The notes under the pieces: model-generated | Told to the model about the DNA's origin: nothing | Databases searched by the model: none | The model's input: the letters and a program-made list of their open reading frames with translations, nothing else | From: Metaclostridioides mangenotii | GTDB taxonomy: Bacteria; Bacillota; Clostridia; Peptostreptococcales; Peptostreptococcaceae | DNA: 64,000 bases | Assembly: GCF_017873185.1 (NCBI RefSeq) | Contig: NZ_JAGGJX010000001.1 | Coordinates: forward strand, 620,001 to 684,000 | Direction of reading: 5' to 3' | Shown: piece by piece, positions 34,845 through 45,021 of the stretch | How positions within the stretch are numbered: the first letter of the stretch is position 1 | How the letters are laid out: each line of letters starts with the position of its first letter | Translations under genes and position numbers: made by a program

Positions 34845-36116
34845 TTAATGCAGCTTATTAAAACTCACCACAGTTAACTTTTCTATACTTGTGTTTTTTA
34901 ATAACTCAATAAAATCATAGAATTCTTCTTTTTCTTTTGCCAATTCTACAAATAAAAAGCACTCCTCAAAGCCATCCTTGTCTATGTTGTAAATATAATT
35001 ATCTATATTTGAATTGTAGAAACTATTTATAAGATTTTTAGTTTTAATCGGATAGTTTTGATCATCTACTGCTATTATCGGGCTTCTCGTAGTTGAATGG
35101 TAGTACAAGTCAATATTTTTTTCATTCTCCTTTGCAAACAACATTGGTATGTACATAAGCTCTTCCGTTCCTAAAAACAGAACTTTTTTACCCTCGTATT
35201 TATTAATATCAAAAATAAGTTTTTTATTTTCTCTTTTAACTATTTCCTTTAACCTAGATTGATCTTTTTTATCTATACCAAATCTGCCAGTGTACTTTAT
35301 ATACTCTTTTTGATCTATATAGTCATCCATACCCAAACTTACATAGTCAAGAGTTAATTTATCGCTAGGTATTTTAGTATCTACATCTGAAATACAGCTA
35401 TTTTCATCAGTCACAGTAGATGCTATCTCAAGTTCTGTTATATCTTCTAATCTATATACTTCTTCATCATCCATATCGAATTTGAACTTGCCTTTAAATA
35501 AATACACAAACTCAATTTTACATTCTAACTCTTTTTCTAATTTCTTTACTTTTTCAATATTTTCTCCTTCTACCCAATTTAAGATTGAACATATCGTATA
35601 TCTCTTTTTCGGGTATATGGATTGTATTTTTTTAATAATATTTAAACAAGTATTTGCTGTAGTAATTTCATCATCTACCAATATAATTTCATCGCCAGAT
35701 TTAAACTGTACTAAATTATCATAGTATAAATTTTGATCCGTAGCATGTGAGTGCTCTTCTAAGAACTCTAACTTCCTCAAACTCTTTACTTCTTCTCTTG
35801 TAGTATGTACAAACTCGTAATCACCCTTTATATGATCAAAAAAGCTATGCCCAAGGCCTGTTCCAGTCTCTGCAAATGCAATTACTGTACCACAACTAGG
35901 TTCTACAGTTTTATTGTACATATCTACAATCATCTTCCCTAACTCATCCATTTTACTCGGTTTACAGGCTAGATGTTTTCCTAAATTTTTAGACACAAAT
36001 AAAAATCTTCTCTTTTTATTATTTCTGATTGCAATATCTAAAAAGTCATTTATGTCTAGATCCATAGGATTTTCAGTTATATCCATTGTACAGTTAAAAT
36101 TTAAGTAATTCCTCAT
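34845..36116 (-). CDS. phosphoribosyltransferase / TRSP domain protein of the Ter module
   Basis: A 423-residue two-domain protein. The first part (about 1-210) is a phosphoribosyltransferase: the PRPP loop is seen as EIILVDDEITTANT. The rest (about 260-423) matches the TRSP-type C-terminal domain found only in Ter modules, with the segment KYTGRFGIDKKDQSRL and FLGTEELMYIPMLFA. It probably makes or cleaves a nucleotide-like intermediate. It overlaps the upstream lyase gene by 23 bases and has a GGAG ribosome binding site. Confidence 0.86.
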   Translation of the reverse strand: MRNYLNFNCTMDITENPMDLDINDFLDIAIRNNKKRRFLFVSKNLGKHLACKPSKMDELGKMIVDMYNKTVEPSCGTVIAFAETGTGLGHSFFDHIKGDYEFVHTTREEVKSLRKLEFLEEHSHATDQNLYYDNLVQFKSGDEIILVDDEITTANTCLNIIKKIQSIYPKKRYTICSILNWVEGENIEKVKKLEKELECKIEFVYLFKGKFKFDMDDEEVYRLEDITELEIASTVTDENSCISDVDTKIPSDKLTLDYVSLGMDDYIDQKEYIKYTGRFGIDKKDQSRLKEIVKRENKKLIFDINKYEGKKVLFLGTEELMYIPMLFAKENEKNIDLYYHSTTRSPIIAVDDQNYPIKTKNLINSFYNSNIDNYIYNIDKDGFEECFLFVELAKEKEEFYDFIELLKNTSIEKLTVVSFNKLH

Positions 36117-37170
36117 ATGTTACTCCTTCATTTAATACTCCATAGATTTTTGATAACATTATTGTCCTTTTTGCCCAAATTAAATGAGGATTAGTTTCAT
36201 TCATCCTCTTTCCAGATGCACTTTTACTTACGCCATATTTTCCGCCAAAGCTTTCAATAATGTTAACCGCATCAAAATAATCTTCAAAGCTAACTGAACA
36301 CAGAGCTTGTACAATTCGTATTTGCTTAGGATGTATAACAGTTTTTCCTACTAAGCCATGAAACTTGTCTAGCTCTATTTCCTTTATATATTTTTCTTTA
36401 ATCTCTGCATCATTCATGTTAAAAAATTCTGACACTCCACCAGATATCGGTATATCTATTTCTGGTCTGTTAAGATAAGTAACCATATCACTGATAAATG
36501 CCGAACATATATTGTTTTCATATATAGAGAATTTTTCGCTTCTTCTAACTCCAAACAGTCCGAGTATATCGGTAAGTCCAATTCTAAGACTAAGTATTCT
36601 CTCCCTGTGTTTTAGAACTGTATCGTACAGCTCTAAAAAGCTTTTGTCTTTTAATTCCCTGTATATAAATTCACTTGTCTCGATAATAGGCATAATATAT
36701 ATATCTTTTATGTTATTTGAATCCATAAGCTCAATAAAAGACTCTATAATCTTTGAGTTTGCCTTTGGAATAAGCAATCCTGTAATTATAGATTGATTTG
36801 TATAAACTATATCTTTGATCTTCTGGAATTGATCCAGATTCTTTATTCTTAGAAAGATTATCGGCAGTTTAAAATTATTTTTAAGGCTACTTTGCCTTAC
36901 TTCATTTAATATTGACTCCACATTTTCTATAGCCTCTTTTTCTCCACTGGCACCAACTGCATCTTCTAAGCATATAGCTAGGGGCCTTGCACCTTTTAAC
37001 TCACTTGAAATGTTCTTCTGTATCATATCATACTGAGTAGCTGGCATATATAAAAATGCACCAAGAGCGTATTTTAAAATATTTCTATCAGTTTTTTTAT
37101 CAAATTCAATGGGCTTTTTATAAAATACTCTGTTCAGAGTATCTTCACTTAGATAATCAAAATATCTCAA
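36094..37170 (-). CDS. HpcH/HpaI-like C-C lyase of the Ter module
   Basis: A 358-residue TIM-barrel lyase related to citrate lyase beta and HpcH/HpaI aldolase. Visible motifs are ARPLAICLEDAVGASGE (metal-binding Glu-Asp), FLRIKN, IPKANS and SLRIGLTDILGLFG, plus HPKQIRIVQ near the C-terminus. It belongs to the Ter-linked set that includes the PRTase and StiP genes. I place the start at the TTG at 37170, five bases after GAGGTGG; a GTG nine bases upstream is possible. A hairpin separates it from telA. Confidence 0.83.
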   Translation of the reverse strand: MRYFDYLSEDTLNRVFYKKPIEFDKKTDRNILKYALGAFLYMPATQYDMIQKNISSELKGARPLAICLEDAVGASGEKEAIENVESILNEVRQSSLKNNFKLPIIFLRIKNLDQFQKIKDIVYTNQSIITGLLIPKANSKIIESFIELMDSNNIKDIYIMPIIETSEFIYRELKDKSFLELYDTVLKHRERILSLRIGLTDILGLFGVRRSEKFSIYENNICSAFISDMVTYLNRPEIDIPISGGVSEFFNMNDAEIKEKYIKEIELDKFHGLVGKTVIHPKQIRIVQALCSVSFEDYFDAVNIIESFGGKYGVSKSASGKRMNETNPHLIWAKRTIMLSKIYGVLNEGVTYEELLKF

Positions 37171-37190
37171 AATATCCACCTCTAATACTT

Positions 37191-37223
37191 TTAAGGGCTG
37201 ACTTTATACAAATCAGCCCTTAA
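37191..37223 (-). repeat. intercistronic hairpin between telA and the lyase gene
   Basis: TTAAGGGCTGA pairs with TCAGCCCTTAA around a short loop. No T-tract follows on the minus strand, so it is more likely an mRNA stability or processing element than a full terminator. Confidence 0.6.
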
Positions 37224-37226
37224 CTA

Positions 37227-38363
37227 TTATTTATTGTAAATAATACTAGTATTTAGTTCTTCTAATCTCTTCGTATTATCTTTTATTGAAACTCTGCTGT
37301 TTTCTTCTATTCTCATAGTCTCTTCAATTCCTGATTTTATAGTATTGTGCATTTTTTCAAGAGTTTCTATCTGAATAGAGCTTGAACCTGCCATTCTAGC
37401 AATTTGAGCACTTTGTTGACTTACATTTTGTGCATTTTTTAGTAAAAGCTCATTAGTTTTATCATCTAATGCTTTAAGTGATTGTGCTTGAAGCTCTTGC
37501 TTTTTAAGAAGTATCGCTTGTGATAAGCATTGCTTGAATACTGGCAGTGTAACTACAAAGGCGCTATTTATTTTTCTAATTAAATTGTAGTTATTGTGTT
37601 GCATCCCCTTTAACATAGGAATAGTTTGAATAGATATATTTTCAGCTATTCTCAAGTCGTACACTCTTTGGTTTAACATATCGTATATCTTAAGTAGATC
37701 TTGATAGTTAACTAAATCCATTTGATCCCCACTAGTCTCTGATAACTGCTTATAATGCGGAAGGATCTCATTGTCCATCTCTTCTACTGCCATTTCACCA
37801 GCTACTATATATTTTTGAAGCTCGTTGTAGAAATCAAAGTTTTCATTTAACATAGCTCCCAACTGCTTGTTTGACATTCCTATTTCTCTTTCATACTTTT
37901 CAAGCTCTATTTGTATTTTCTCTACTTCTCCACCTAGAGTTTCATACTTTTGGAACATCATCTCTAAAGCATTGTTTGCCTTTTTAAAGATTTTTTGTAT
38001 AAAATTGGGTTCTTTAGTATCTTGAAAATCATCTATATCAAACTTGTCCATTATTTTTGCTAAGTGTTGTAACATTTTAGAGTTTTCTTCGTTTTTATTA
38101 ACTCTAATAGTATTTAATAGATTGTCTGAAACCTTAGCAACTCCTTGTGAAGCGTCACGACCAAACTTAAGTATTGAATCTGGGTTTTCTACTTCTATAA
38201 GGGATGTAAGTGCTTCAACTTCTCTGGATTTTCTAAGTTCATTCTTTTTTGTGTTAGTGTACTCCACAATATCAAAGTTATCTTCTACTACTAATGCATT
38301 TCCTTCAACCACTTCTGGTTGATTGTTGTTATCTTTTGATAGACTGTTCATGTTAATAGCCAT
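37227..38363 (-). CDS. telA: toxic anion resistance protein TelA
   Basis: A 378-residue, largely helical cytoplasmic protein of the TelA/KlaA (YceH-like) family. Long coiled-coil stretches are expected from about residue 130 to 370. The segment around NYNLIRKINSAFVVTLPVFKQ is typical of the family. It is linked to tellurite and stress tolerance, mechanism unknown. The ATG overlaps the stop of the upstream yceG by one base (TAATG), behind AAAGGAG, so the pair is translationally coupled, as in the Bacillus yceGH pair. Confidence 0.92.
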   Translation of the reverse strand: MAINMNSLSKDNNNQPEVVEGNALVVEDNFDIVEYTNTKKNELRKSREVEALTSLIEVENPDSILKFGRDASQGVAKVSDNLLNTIRVNKNEENSKMLQHLAKIMDKFDIDDFQDTKEPNFIQKIFKKANNALEMMFQKYETLGGEVEKIQIELEKYEREIGMSNKQLGAMLNENFDFYNELQKYIVAGEMAVEEMDNEILPHYKQLSETSGDQMDLVNYQDLLKIYDMLNQRVYDLRIAENISIQTIPMLKGMQHNNYNLIRKINSAFVVTLPVFKQCLSQAILLKKQELQAQSLKALDDKTNELLLKNAQNVSQQSAQIARMAGSSSIQIETLEKMHNTIKSGIEETMRIEENSRVSIKDNTKRLEELNTSIIYNK

Positions 38364-39925
38364 TAATATTTTCTCCTTTTCCCAAATAACTTTTTAAATA
38401 AAGGAACATCCTCATTTAGATCATTTAATCTCATATCGTATTCCATTCTGTCTAATCTATGTCGATCTATTAAACTGCTGTTTATAATATTCTCTACAGT
38501 ATTTTCTCCTCCAGGGGACAAAATAATTATATCAAATCCTATCTTACTTAGTAAAATCATTAAGAAACAAATTTCTTTACTCAGTAAAAAGCTCTTACCA
38601 ATATATAAAACCAACTTAGGATTTATACCTGAATAATCGAAGTTGTTTATCATCCTAACAAACTGCTTATCCATATGGAGCACTGTGTATAGTCCTCTTA
38701 TCTTATCCTCGATGTTTAGCCCTTCTATAAACATATTACCTTCAAATAACTCTTCTACTTTTTCTAAAATCATTATTTGCTGCTGTATGCTAAGAGTTGA
38801 TATAGTGTAATCTTGGTTATTTATAATAGGCTTTTTATCTAGTTTTACATCCGTAGACAGTAAAAATGAAAGGCTAAAAGCATTTTTTATAAATTCTCTA
38901 GCAAACACATTTGTATAACCATTGTACTCTATAAAATACGTATAAGTAGAATTTCTAAGCTTGTCTATAAACTCTACATACTCCATCTTATCACTGTAAA
39001 TTCCATCAATCTTAGAAAAAAATACTGGCATATCTACAAAATACGAATCAAATTTAAAACCAGGTCTAAGCTTAGACGGCTCATTCCAGTAAATAGATAT
39101 TTCGTCTACAGTAGTACTTAAAAGTAGATTTTTAATCATCCTATCTTGTAGCTGCCACGGCTTTATAAAACCTGACTCATTTAAAAGCTCTTCGCTTATC
39201 CTCTTAGAAGCTTCTGCTCCAATAGTATAGGCCTTTTTAATTGATCCTTTATCTACTTTTTCGCCCATTTCATTTCTATCTTCAAATGAAATTACTTCGT
39301 CAACGATATTTCCTTCTTCAATTTCTATATTGTGTTTATCTTGTTTCAAAAAACTTGTATCAGCTTTAGAGTTTGGATTTAGGTAAAGTATATCAAACCC
39401 TGAAAGATGTAGAGTTAACATAAAAAGAAGTTCGTGCTTCTTTGCATCCCCATAAAAAACAACTTTTGGGGGATCGTTTTTATCTATGTTTAGTTCACCT
39501 ATATACTCATTTATCCAAGACATTAATTTTATAATAAAGTTTTGTTTTACTCTATCATTAGCAAATTCACTTTTTTCTTCATCTAATACTAAGTCCATTG
39601 CCCTTTTTATCTTTAGATTTATTTCTTCGTTTTTTATAATCTCTAAATCTAATTCTTCCAAACTATTTCTGTAATTTTTTAGTCCGTCTTTAAAATAGTT
39701 TATAAGATCAAAATCGCTGGGATTTGGAATTGTTTCTGTAAATAGAGCTATATCTTTTCTATTTTCTATATTGTAGTTAGTTTTGTATATCTCTAAGTTG
39801 TACAGATTTTCCTCACCAACTCCAAAGTATAAAATAAAGTAACTTAAGTAAGCTTTTGAAGGAGTGTAATTACCTCTGTCCGATTGACTGGAAAATATTT
39901 TTCCAAACACCGATGAATCTTTCAA
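38363..39925 (-). CDS. yceG: YceG-family protein of the Ter module
   Basis: A 520-residue cytoplasmic protein matching the YceG family that pairs with TelA. It appears to hold two related halves: KVVFYGDAKKHELLFMLTL (about 158-176) and LVLYIGKSFLLSKEICFLM (about 434-452) look like repeated segments, each followed by a GFDIxxLxPxG-like strand. I infer two Rossmann-like domains. The enzyme activity is unknown. The start is TTG at 39925, six bases after AGGAGGG. It is the first gene of the TelA-side transcript. Confidence 0.87.
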   Translation of the reverse strand: MKDSSVFGKIFSSQSDRGNYTPSKAYLSYFILYFGVGEENLYNLEIYKTNYNIENRKDIALFTETIPNPSDFDLINYFKDGLKNYRNSLEELDLEIIKNEEINLKIKRAMDLVLDEEKSEFANDRVKQNFIIKLMSWINEYIGELNIDKNDPPKVVFYGDAKKHELLFMLTLHLSGFDILYLNPNSKADTSFLKQDKHNIEIEEGNIVDEVISFEDRNEMGEKVDKGSIKKAYTIGAEASKRISEELLNESGFIKPWQLQDRMIKNLLLSTTVDEISIYWNEPSKLRPGFKFDSYFVDMPVFFSKIDGIYSDKMEYVEFIDKLRNSTYTYFIEYNGYTNVFAREFIKNAFSLSFLLSTDVKLDKKPIINNQDYTISTLSIQQQIMILEKVEELFEGNMFIEGLNIEDKIRGLYTVLHMDKQFVRMINNFDYSGINPKLVLYIGKSFLLSKEICFLMILLSKIGFDIIILSPGGENTVENIINSSLIDRHRLDRMEYDMRLNDLNEDVPLFKKLFGKRRKY

Positions 39926-39951
39926 TTTTTACCCTCCTATCCCTCAAAAAT

Positions 39952-40008
39952 TATGAAAAATGCCCCAAAGATTACTTAGTTTAACTTTTAAAAGCTCTCT
40001 TTGAGGCA
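39952..40008 (-). terminator. terminator after the P-type ATPase gene
   Basis: On the minus strand TGCCTCAAAG pairs with CTTTGGGGCA, followed by a TTTTT run. It lies between the ATPase stop (40158) and yceG, so the TerD-ATPase genes and the YceG-TelA genes form separate transcripts or are only partly read through. Confidence 0.7.
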
Positions 40009-40157
40009 ATCTGTAATATAATATTACTATTAAATTTACATTTTAGCTATAATATATTATCATTTATTTAATTATTTTTTAGCTAATTTAAATTTTCTAT
40101 AATTTCCAATTTATTTCTTATTTTTTTTTATTATTCTTATTTATTTGATATTCAAAA

Positions 40158-42935
40158 TTAAGCTTCTTCTTTTACATTTACTATCCTTACACAGAATTTA
40201 ACTAATTCGTTAACAACAATTACTAGTGATGATATTCCTATAACTTTTAGCCAAGTTACTACGTCCATTGCAACTGAGTTAAAGAAGTCTTGGAACACTT
40301 GTGTAAAGATTACTTGTGCTATCCCTGTGATTAGAATTATCTGTACAGCTAATTTGTTCTTAGTAAAGTTTGGTATTATACTGTCAGATCCAAATTCTCT
40401 ACAGTTAAACGCATTAAATAGTGCACAGAATGCAAATAGTGCAAACATTACAGTTCCTTTATGAGCTTCATCAACACCTAAGAAGTTAAATGTAGATTGA
40501 GCTACTATAAGTACTGTTATAAGTAAAGCATTTGATAAAATAGAATACATCATCTTTTTAGAAATTATATTTGCATTTCTATTAACTGGCTTTCTGTTAA
40601 GTACATAATCTCTAACTGGCTCTAGGCCAAGTGCAAGCGCTGGTGGTCCATCCATGATTATATTAACCCAAAGTAATTGTATTGTTGTAAATGGCATTTC
40701 TTGTCCCATTACTTGAGATACTATCGCCACTAAGAATGCAATTATATTAACTGTAAGCTGGAACTGTACAAATCTCTGGAAGTTATCGTAAATTCCTCTA
40801 CCCCATTTAATACCTTGAACAATAGTACTAAAACTATCATCTGTAAGTATAATGTCTGCAGCATTTTTAGAAACCTCAGTACCACTTATACCCATCGCTA
40901 TACCAACATCTGCCTTAGAAAGTGCAGGTGCATCATTTATTCCGTCACCAGTTACCGCTACTACTTCACCTGATTTTTGAAGAGCTGTTACTATTCTCAT
41001 CTTACTCTCTGGTTTACTTCTTGCAACTATAGCGATATCTTTAATTTCTTCTCTTAATTCTTCGTCTGATAAAGTATCTATATAAGAAGCTTCAACTGCT
41101 CTCATATTATCTTTTAAAAGACCTAATTCTTCACCTATAGCTTTAGCTGTTATTATATTGTCTCCTGTAAGCATTTTTACAGATACACCAGCATGCCCTG
41201 CTAAATTAACAGATTCAACTACATCATTTCTTAATGGATCTCTTATACCGACAAATCCACCAAATACTAAGTTTTCTTCTAAAGTTTCTACATTAACGAA
41301 TTTATCTTCTGTTGTAATCGCAGCTTCTTCATCTGCTAATGATACCTCTCTATATGCAAAACCTAAACTTCTCATTGATTTTACTTGGAGCTTTTTGATT
41401 TCTTCTAGTACTTCATTTTTTATTGTATCTGTAATAGGTACTATATATTCTCCTTTTTGAACATGTGAACATAGATCAAGTACTATTTCAGGAGCACCCT
41501 TCGATAGCAATACATAATTACCATTATCTTTATATAGAGATGTCATTCTCTTTGTTTCAGAAGAGAATGGACTTTGTGCAGCCACTTCTGAATAACTTCT
41601 GATACCTATATAATCTTTATCATCATTGTAAAGTAAAAGAGCACACTCAGTTGCACTTCCTAGATATTTAACTTCACCTTCTACTTTTTCTATATCTGCT
41701 GTTGAATTTATTATACAGTTTTCTATAAAGTAACTGTTTGATTTTGTAATACTGCCATCAATATACTCACCATCAACATTTACAACTTCAACAGTCATTC
41801 TATTTTCAGTAAGTGTACCAGTTTTGTCAGAACAGATTACTGATACTGAACCTATTGTCTCACAAGCCTCTTTTTTAGTTATAAGGGCATTGATCTTGGC
41901 CATCTTCTGCATTGTTATTGCAAGTGTCATATTTATCATAGTTGGAAGGCCCTCTGGAACAGCTGCAACTATTAATGCAACACACACTGTAAACGCAGTT
42001 TTAGCAGGCCCTATAGATTCTAGGAATGGCATAAATCCTGATGTATCAACATTAAGTATACCTTTGCTAGCTGATTGGAAAATCATATATATAAACAATA
42101 AAGATGCTACAGCACTAGATATCTTAGCGATCATTCCACCTAAGTTACCAAGTTTTATTTGTAGCGGTGTTTCTTCATCTGGATCTGAAAGATGTTGAGC
42201 TATTTTACCCATTTCACTTTCGTCACCTATATCAGTTACTACCATTATACCTCTACCGTATGCTATAAGAGTTCCACCAAATACCATGTTAATCTGTTTT
42301 GCAGGAATAGGGTCTTGAATTATAATATTTCCTTTAGATTCTATTTCCTCCATTTCAACTACAACTTCACATCTCTTAGAAACATCGTCTGATTCACCTG
42401 TAAGCATATCTTCTCTTGCTTTGATATTAACACACTCGATAAGTCTTCCATCTGCTGGAATCATATCACCAGTTTCGACATAAACTATATCACCAGGTAC
42501 TAATTCACTCTTAGAAACTTGATGTATCTTTCCATTTCTCATAGCCTTAACTTCAATATTTTCTGTCATTTTTGAAAGGGCATCTGCAGCTTTTTTTGAA
42601 CGACCTTCCGTTATCATACCTATTGCTATACCTATAGATATTGCTCCTATTATACCAATAGCATCGTGAGTCTCACCGATTAATGCACTTACTATTGCAG
42701 CCACTATAAGTATTAAGATCATAGGTTCAGTTAAGGCATCTTTTAAATTATCCCAAAAACTCTCTTCCGCTTTTGGTGTAAATTCATTTAAGCCATATTT
42801 TTCTCTCCTAATCTTAACTTCTTCATCTGATAGACCTTTTTCCCAATCAACTGATAGTTCTTCCAGAACTTCAAGACCGGTGTGATTAAAATACTTCATT
42901 TTTTCTTTATTATTTTCCATACTCTTAGATTCCAT
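40158..42935 (-). CDS. P-type calcium-transporting ATPase
   Basis: A 925-residue P2-type ATPase. Motifs in order: LTGES (actuator loop), PEGLP in M4, the phosphorylated Asp in CSDKTGTLT (D370), KGAPE in the nucleotide domain, and TGDGINDAPAL. Ten membrane helices are expected. The PMCA/SERCA-like pattern suggests export of Ca2+ from the cytoplasm. It follows three TerD genes (calcium-binding domain proteins) and overlaps the last of them by 11 bases, in the place where other Ter loci carry terC. I prefer the ATG at 42935 behind GAGAGAGG. Confidence 0.93.
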   Translation of the reverse strand: MESKSMENNKEKMKYFNHTGLEVLEELSVDWEKGLSDEEVKIRREKYGLNEFTPKAEESFWDNLKDALTEPMILILIVAAIVSALIGETHDAIGIIGAISIGIAIGMITEGRSKKAADALSKMTENIEVKAMRNGKIHQVSKSELVPGDIVYVETGDMIPADGRLIECVNIKAREDMLTGESDDVSKRCEVVVEMEEIESKGNIIIQDPIPAKQINMVFGGTLIAYGRGIMVVTDIGDESEMGKIAQHLSDPDEETPLQIKLGNLGGMIAKISSAVASLLFIYMIFQSASKGILNVDTSGFMPFLESIGPAKTAFTVCVALIVAAVPEGLPTMINMTLAITMQKMAKINALITKKEACETIGSVSVICSDKTGTLTENRMTVEVVNVDGEYIDGSITKSNSYFIENCIINSTADIEKVEGEVKYLGSATECALLLYNDDKDYIGIRSYSEVAAQSPFSSETKRMTSLYKDNGNYVLLSKGAPEIVLDLCSHVQKGEYIVPITDTIKNEVLEEIKKLQVKSMRSLGFAYREVSLADEEAAITTEDKFVNVETLEENLVFGGFVGIRDPLRNDVVESVNLAGHAGVSVKMLTGDNIITAKAIGEELGLLKDNMRAVEASYIDTLSDEELREEIKDIAIVARSKPESKMRIVTALQKSGEVVAVTGDGINDAPALSKADVGIAMGISGTEVSKNAADIILTDDSFSTIVQGIKWGRGIYDNFQRFVQFQLTVNIIAFLVAIVSQVMGQEMPFTTIQLLWVNIIMDGPPALALGLEPVRDYVLNRKPVNRNANIISKKMMYSILSNALLITVLIVAQSTFNFLGVDEAHKGTVMFALFAFCALFNAFNCREFGSDSIIPNFTKNKLAVQIILITGIAQVIFTQVFQDFFNSVAMDVVTWLKVIGISSLVIVVNELVKFCVRIVNVKEEA

Positions 42936-43554
42936 AACCTCTCTCAATCTTGTCTAAATTTTTTAAAACTTCTGTAAGACTTGAATCTTTAGTTCCCTCA
43001 CCTATCGCTGCAAATTGCCAACTACCATCTTTTCTAAATATACATCCAACTATTAATGTAGTCTTATCAGCGTAATTATCAGATAAATTGTATTTAATTA
43101 TTTCTTTACGAGTAGTTTGATCTACTACTCTTATAAAAGCATTTTTTATCATACCAAAGTGCTGATTTCTACGAGTAGAATCGTATATATTTACCACAAA
43201 TAGCAGTTTATGTATTCTACTTGGTATATTGTCAAGTTCGACTAATATCTGCTCGTCATCTCCATCTCCATCGCCAGTTAAATTATCTCCAGTGTGGATA
43301 ACAGATCTGCATTTACTCTTTAAGTTTCCAAAATAAATTAAATCCTTTACATTGTCTAGCTTTCCGTTATTATCTAACATAAAAACAGAAGCATCACAAT
43401 CGATATTAGCTTTACTAGAACCCAATAGAGCTTTTAAAAAACCTCCTCCGCCTTCAGAAACGGGGTCCCATCCAAGACCAACAGTAATCTTGCTCAAACC
43501 TGGATTAGATTTTTTTAAATCTATTTTATCACCTTTATTTAAATTAATTGACAT
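42925..43554 (-). CDS. TerD family protein (divergent, third in operon)
   Basis: A 209-residue TerD-domain protein. The calcium-binding signature is present as GDNLTGDGDGDDEQ, and the N-terminus has the usual LNKGDKIDL. Compared with its two neighbours it has an insertion (GGGFLKALLGSSKANIDC near 38-55), a divergent middle and a different C-terminus, so it may have a distinct partner. It overlaps the Ca-ATPase gene, which supports joint work on calcium or stress signals. Confidence 0.93.
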   Translation of the reverse strand: MSINLNKGDKIDLKKSNPGLSKITVGLGWDPVSEGGGGFLKALLGSSKANIDCDASVFMLDNNGKLDNVKDLIYFGNLKSKCRSVIHTGDNLTGDGDGDDEQILVELDNIPSRIHKLLFVVNIYDSTRRNQHFGMIKNAFIRVVDQTTRKEIIKYNLSDNYADKTTLIVGCIFRKDGSWQFAAIGEGTKDSSLTEVLKNLDKIERGYGI

Positions 43555-43585
43555 ACTAAACCTCCATTTTTTGCTTTATAATATT

Positions 43586-44164
43586 CTAAACACTTAATCC
43601 GTAGTTTCTACAAAGTGCCTCAAGCCCGCCTTCAAAACCTGCGCCAACAGCACTAAATTTCCACTCGCCATTGTATCTATATATTTCACAAACAGTTATA
43701 GCAGTCTCTATACTAAACTCTTCTCCAAGGTCATATCTAAGTATCTCTTCATCATCTTCATTGTTTATTACTCTTACATATGAATTTGAAACTTGTCCAA
43801 AGTTCTGTCTTCTCTGCTCAGCGTCGTATATTGTTACAGTTACTGCAACCTTATCAATATGTTCTGGTATTTTAGGTAAATCCATTACGATTTCCTCGTC
43901 ATCTCCATCACCTTCACCAGTTCTATTGTCTCCTAAATGCTCAACCGAACCAGAGCTGTGCTTTAAATTGTTATAGAATATAAAGTCTTCATCTCTCTCT
44001 ACTCTATTAGATTTCCCAACCATAAATACACTAACATCTAAGTCATAGTCATGTCCGCTGTCAAATGAATTAGTATCCCATCCAAGTCCAAGTTTTATTT
44101 TTTTAAGACCTGGATTTCCTTTAGTAAGGTCTATTTTTTGTCCTTTTTTAAGTACGATTGCCAT
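43586..44164 (-). CDS. terD: TerD family protein (second in operon)
   Basis: A 192-residue TerD protein of standard length. The N-terminal [16 protein letters not shown], the calcium-site motif [14 protein letters not shown] and the C-terminal [12 protein letters not shown] are all present. TerD domains bind Ca2+ and act in tellurite, phage and envelope stress tolerance by an unsettled mechanism. It is very similar to the next upstream TerD gene, a likely tandem duplication. Its ribosome binding site is G-rich (GGGGGG). Confidence 0.95.
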   Translation of the reverse strand: MAIVLKKGQKIDLTKGNPGLKKIKLGLGWDTNSFDSGHDYDLDVSVFMVGKSNRVERDEDFIFYNNLKHSSGSVEHLGDNRTGEGDGDDEEIVMDLPKIPEHIDKVAVTVTIYDAEQRRQNFGQVSNSYVRVINNEDDEEILRYDLGEEFSIETAITVCEIYRYNGEWKFSAVGAGFEGGLEALCRNYGLSV

Positions 44165-44218
44165 AAAATCCCCCCGTCAAAATTCAAATTTAAAACTCTT
44201 TTTATATATGCTAAACAG

Positions 44219-44797
44219 CTATATGTTTATACCAAAGTTTCCACAAAGTGCTGCAAGTCCACCTTCGAATCCAGCTCCTAAAGCATTAAATTTCCATTCG
44301 CCATTGTGTCTGTAAAGTTCTGCTACAACTACTGCAGTCTCTATACTAAAATCTTCTCCAAGTTCGTATTTGATAAGTTCTTCATTTGAATCTTTATCTA
44401 CTATTCTTATATATGAATTACTTACTTGTCCAAAATTTTGCCTTCTTTCTAAAGCATCGTGAATAGTTACAGTAAATGATATTTTATCTATATTATTTGG
44501 TACCTTTGATAAATCAACTAAAACCTCTTCATCATCTCCATCACCTTCACCAGTTCTATTGTCACCCAAATGCTCAACTGAACCAGAACTGTGCTTCAAG
44601 TTATTGTAGAATACGAAATCACCATCATTCGTAACACTACCATTAGATCCAGTCAAAAAAACGGCTGAATCCAAATCAAAATCAGAGCCACCATCGTATT
44701 TATTAGTATCCCAACCCAATCCAACTAAAATGTCTTTAAGACCTGGATTAGTTTTTGTCAAATCTACTTTTTGTCCTTTTGCCAATGTTATACCCAT
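44219..44797 (-). CDS. terD: TerD family protein (first in operon)
   Basis: A 192-residue TerD protein, near-duplicate of the following gene, with [30 protein letters not shown] and [12 protein letters not shown]. The start at 44797 is chosen because AAGGAG lies nine bases before it and the product then has the standard TerD length; the longer frame adds 15 unrelated residues. An extended -10 (TGATATAAT; TATAAT at 44853-44858) about 55 bases upstream is the best candidate promoter for the TerD-ATPase transcript. Confidence 0.95.
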   Translation of the reverse strand: MGITLAKGQKVDLTKTNPGLKDILVGLGWDTNKYDGGSDFDLDSAVFLTGSNGSVTNDGDFVFYNNLKHSSGSVEHLGDNRTGEGDGDDEEVLVDLSKVPNNIDKISFTVTIHDALERRQNFGQVSNSYIRIVDKDSNEELIKYELGEDFSIETAVVVAELYRHNGEWKFNALGAGFEGGLAALCGNFGINI

Positions 44798-45021
44798 AGT
44801 TTTAATCTCCTTACTTATCTTATTTATTAAAGTTTCCTTCATTATTAATAGTATTATATCATTTTTACTACTGATTTGTCCTCAAAATCGCAGCTATTCT
44901 AATAAGATTCTAATGATTTAACCTAAAATAAAAAAATCAAAAAAGAATTTTATTGAATAAATTCCATTAAATGTCCTAATAGTTTTATATAACATAGATA
45001 TACTATTAATGAGGTGATTTT

